35,276 nucleotides of DNA, taken from NCBI GenBank assembly GCA_002631715.1, contig MRSX01000012.1, positions 1 through 35,276 on the forward strand. Reading direction: 5' to 3'. Below, in pieces: positions 34,583 through 35,276 of the stretch. Position 1 is the stretch's first letter. Every line of letters starts with the position of its first letter. The translations under genes were made by a program, and so were the position numbers. The stretch comes from Candidatus Porisulfidus sp. TsSOB. GTDB lineage: Bacteria > Pseudomonadota > Gammaproteobacteria > Poriferisulfidales > Poriferisulfidaceae. The notes beneath the pieces are model-generated. The model saw only the letters and a list, made by a program, of their open reading frames with translations. It was not told the origin of the DNA and made no database searches.

Positions 34583-35276
34583 ATGTCCCGCACCTATTTC
34601 GGAACTGACGGAATCCGGGGCCGGGTCGGCATCAGCCCGATGACGCCGGATTTCGTGCTACGCCTGGGCTGGGCCATCGGCCGCGTGCTCGGGCAGGGAT
34701 CCGAAACCCCCCAAATTCTGATCGGCAAAGACACCCGCCGCTCCGGCTACATGTTTGAGTCCGCGCTGGAGGCCGGCCTGTCCGCCGCCGGGGTGAATAT
34801 CCACTTGCTGGGCCCGATGCCGTCCCCTGCGATTGCCTACCTGACCCGCAGCATGCGGGCGTGCGCCGGCGTCGTCATCAGCGCCTCGCACAACCCGTAC
34901 CCGGATAACGGCATCAAGTTTTTCGGGGCCGACGGCGGCAAGTTGCCGGAAAGCGTGGAACGCGAGATCGAGCGACAGCTCGCCGTGCCGTGTCAGGTTG
35001 TCTCCGCGGAACGTCTCGGCAAGGCCACTCGCATCGACGACGCGCCACGCCGCTACATCGAGTTCTGCAAGCAGCTGTTCGATGGTGGGCCGCGCCTGGA
35101 TGGGATGCACGTGCTGCTCGATTGCGCCAACGGCGCCACGTACCACATCGCTCCGCGCCTGTTCGAGGAGTTGGGCGCGCGGGTCGAGGTGATCGGCGCG
35201 GATCCGGACGGCTTCAACATCAACCGTGATTGCGGCGCGGTGAATCCACGGGCCCTGTGCGAGCGGGTGTGCGCCA
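34583..35276 (+). CDS. glmM: Phosphoglucosamine mutase, partial (3' end beyond window)
   Basis: The first 231 residues of the enzyme that converts glucosamine-6-phosphate to glucosamine-1-phosphate for UDP-GlcNAc, the precursor of peptidoglycan and LPS. It starts [16 protein letters not shown]. The phosphoserine is S102 in [18 protein letters not shown], the same number as in E. coli. [10 protein letters not shown] and [16 protein letters not shown] begin the metal- and sugar-binding domains. The frame is open to the window edge (about half of the expected 445 residues). Confidence 0.97.
   Translation, partial: MSRTYFGTDGIRGRVGISPMTPDFVLRLGWAIGRVLGQGSETPQILIGKDTRRSGYMFESALEAGLSAAGVNIHLLGPMPSPAIAYLTRSMRACAGVVISASHNPYPDNGIKFFGADGGKLPESVEREIERQLAVPCQVVSAERLGKATRIDDAPRRYIEFCKQLFDGGPRLDGMHVLLDCANGATYHIAPRLFEELGARVEVIGADPDGFNINRDCGAVNPRALCERVCA

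Overview
The window is about 35 kb of GC-rich chromosome from an uncultivated-type gammaproteobacterium. Evidence for that placement: the gene order leuCDB-asd-fimV-truA-trpF...accD-folC-dedD-cvpA-purF, which is characteristic of Pseudomonas-like and Chromatiales-like gammaproteobacteria; an rpsO-pnp pair; rpmF-plsX-fabH; amgK-murU peptidoglycan recycling; lpxH (so an LPS outer membrane); and ftsH followed by glmM. I cannot name a genus. Nearly all genes are compact housekeeping genes with stop/start overlaps. I see no rRNA, tRNA, CRISPR array, IS element or prophage.

Left part (1-5700, minus strand). Bases 1-800 hold the middle of a topoisomerase I gene that lacks its 5' part and is of a class unlike the E. 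coli enzyme. It abuts, at about 800-811, a GC-rich hairpin that lies just after a small membrane-protein gene. This looks like a rearrangement or an assembly join. Next comes a four-gene redox cassette (transcribed right to left: mini 4Fe-4S ferredoxin, GST-like protein, 2Fe-2S/FAD/NAD reductase, two-helix membrane protein), placed directly downstream of rpsO-pnp. A classical attenuator-like hairpin sits between rpsO and pnp.

5.9-14.3 kb (minus strand). A ZnuD-like, histidine-rich TonB-dependent receptor has a palindromic Zur-type operator over its promoter. It is followed by pgsA, uvrC, fabH, plsX and rpmF, and then by a HEPN/MNT two-gene unit whose nucleotidyltransferase carries its own winged-helix domain. 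The promoter of that unit contains a palindrome that includes the start codon and overlaps the divergent amgK promoter.

14.3-31.7 kb (plus strand). amgK-murU (salvage of cell-wall amino sugars) leads into a long, translationally coupled biosynthetic run: leuCDB (leucine), asd (aspartate family), a short fimV, truA, trpFBA (tryptophan), accD (fatty acids), folC, then dedD-cvpA-purF, an L,D-transpeptidase-fold protein and a glycerate 2-kinase.

Right end. lpxH runs on the minus strand, divergent from ftsH. The lpxH-ftsH gap contains a good match to a heat-shock sigma-32 promoter for ftsH. glmM follows directly (folP, usually between them, is absent) and runs off the window.

Most notable items: the HEPN/MNT unit and its operator, the redox cassette, the His-rich zinc receptor with a Zur box, internal repeats and an acidic insertion, the miniature FimV, and the broken topA junction.
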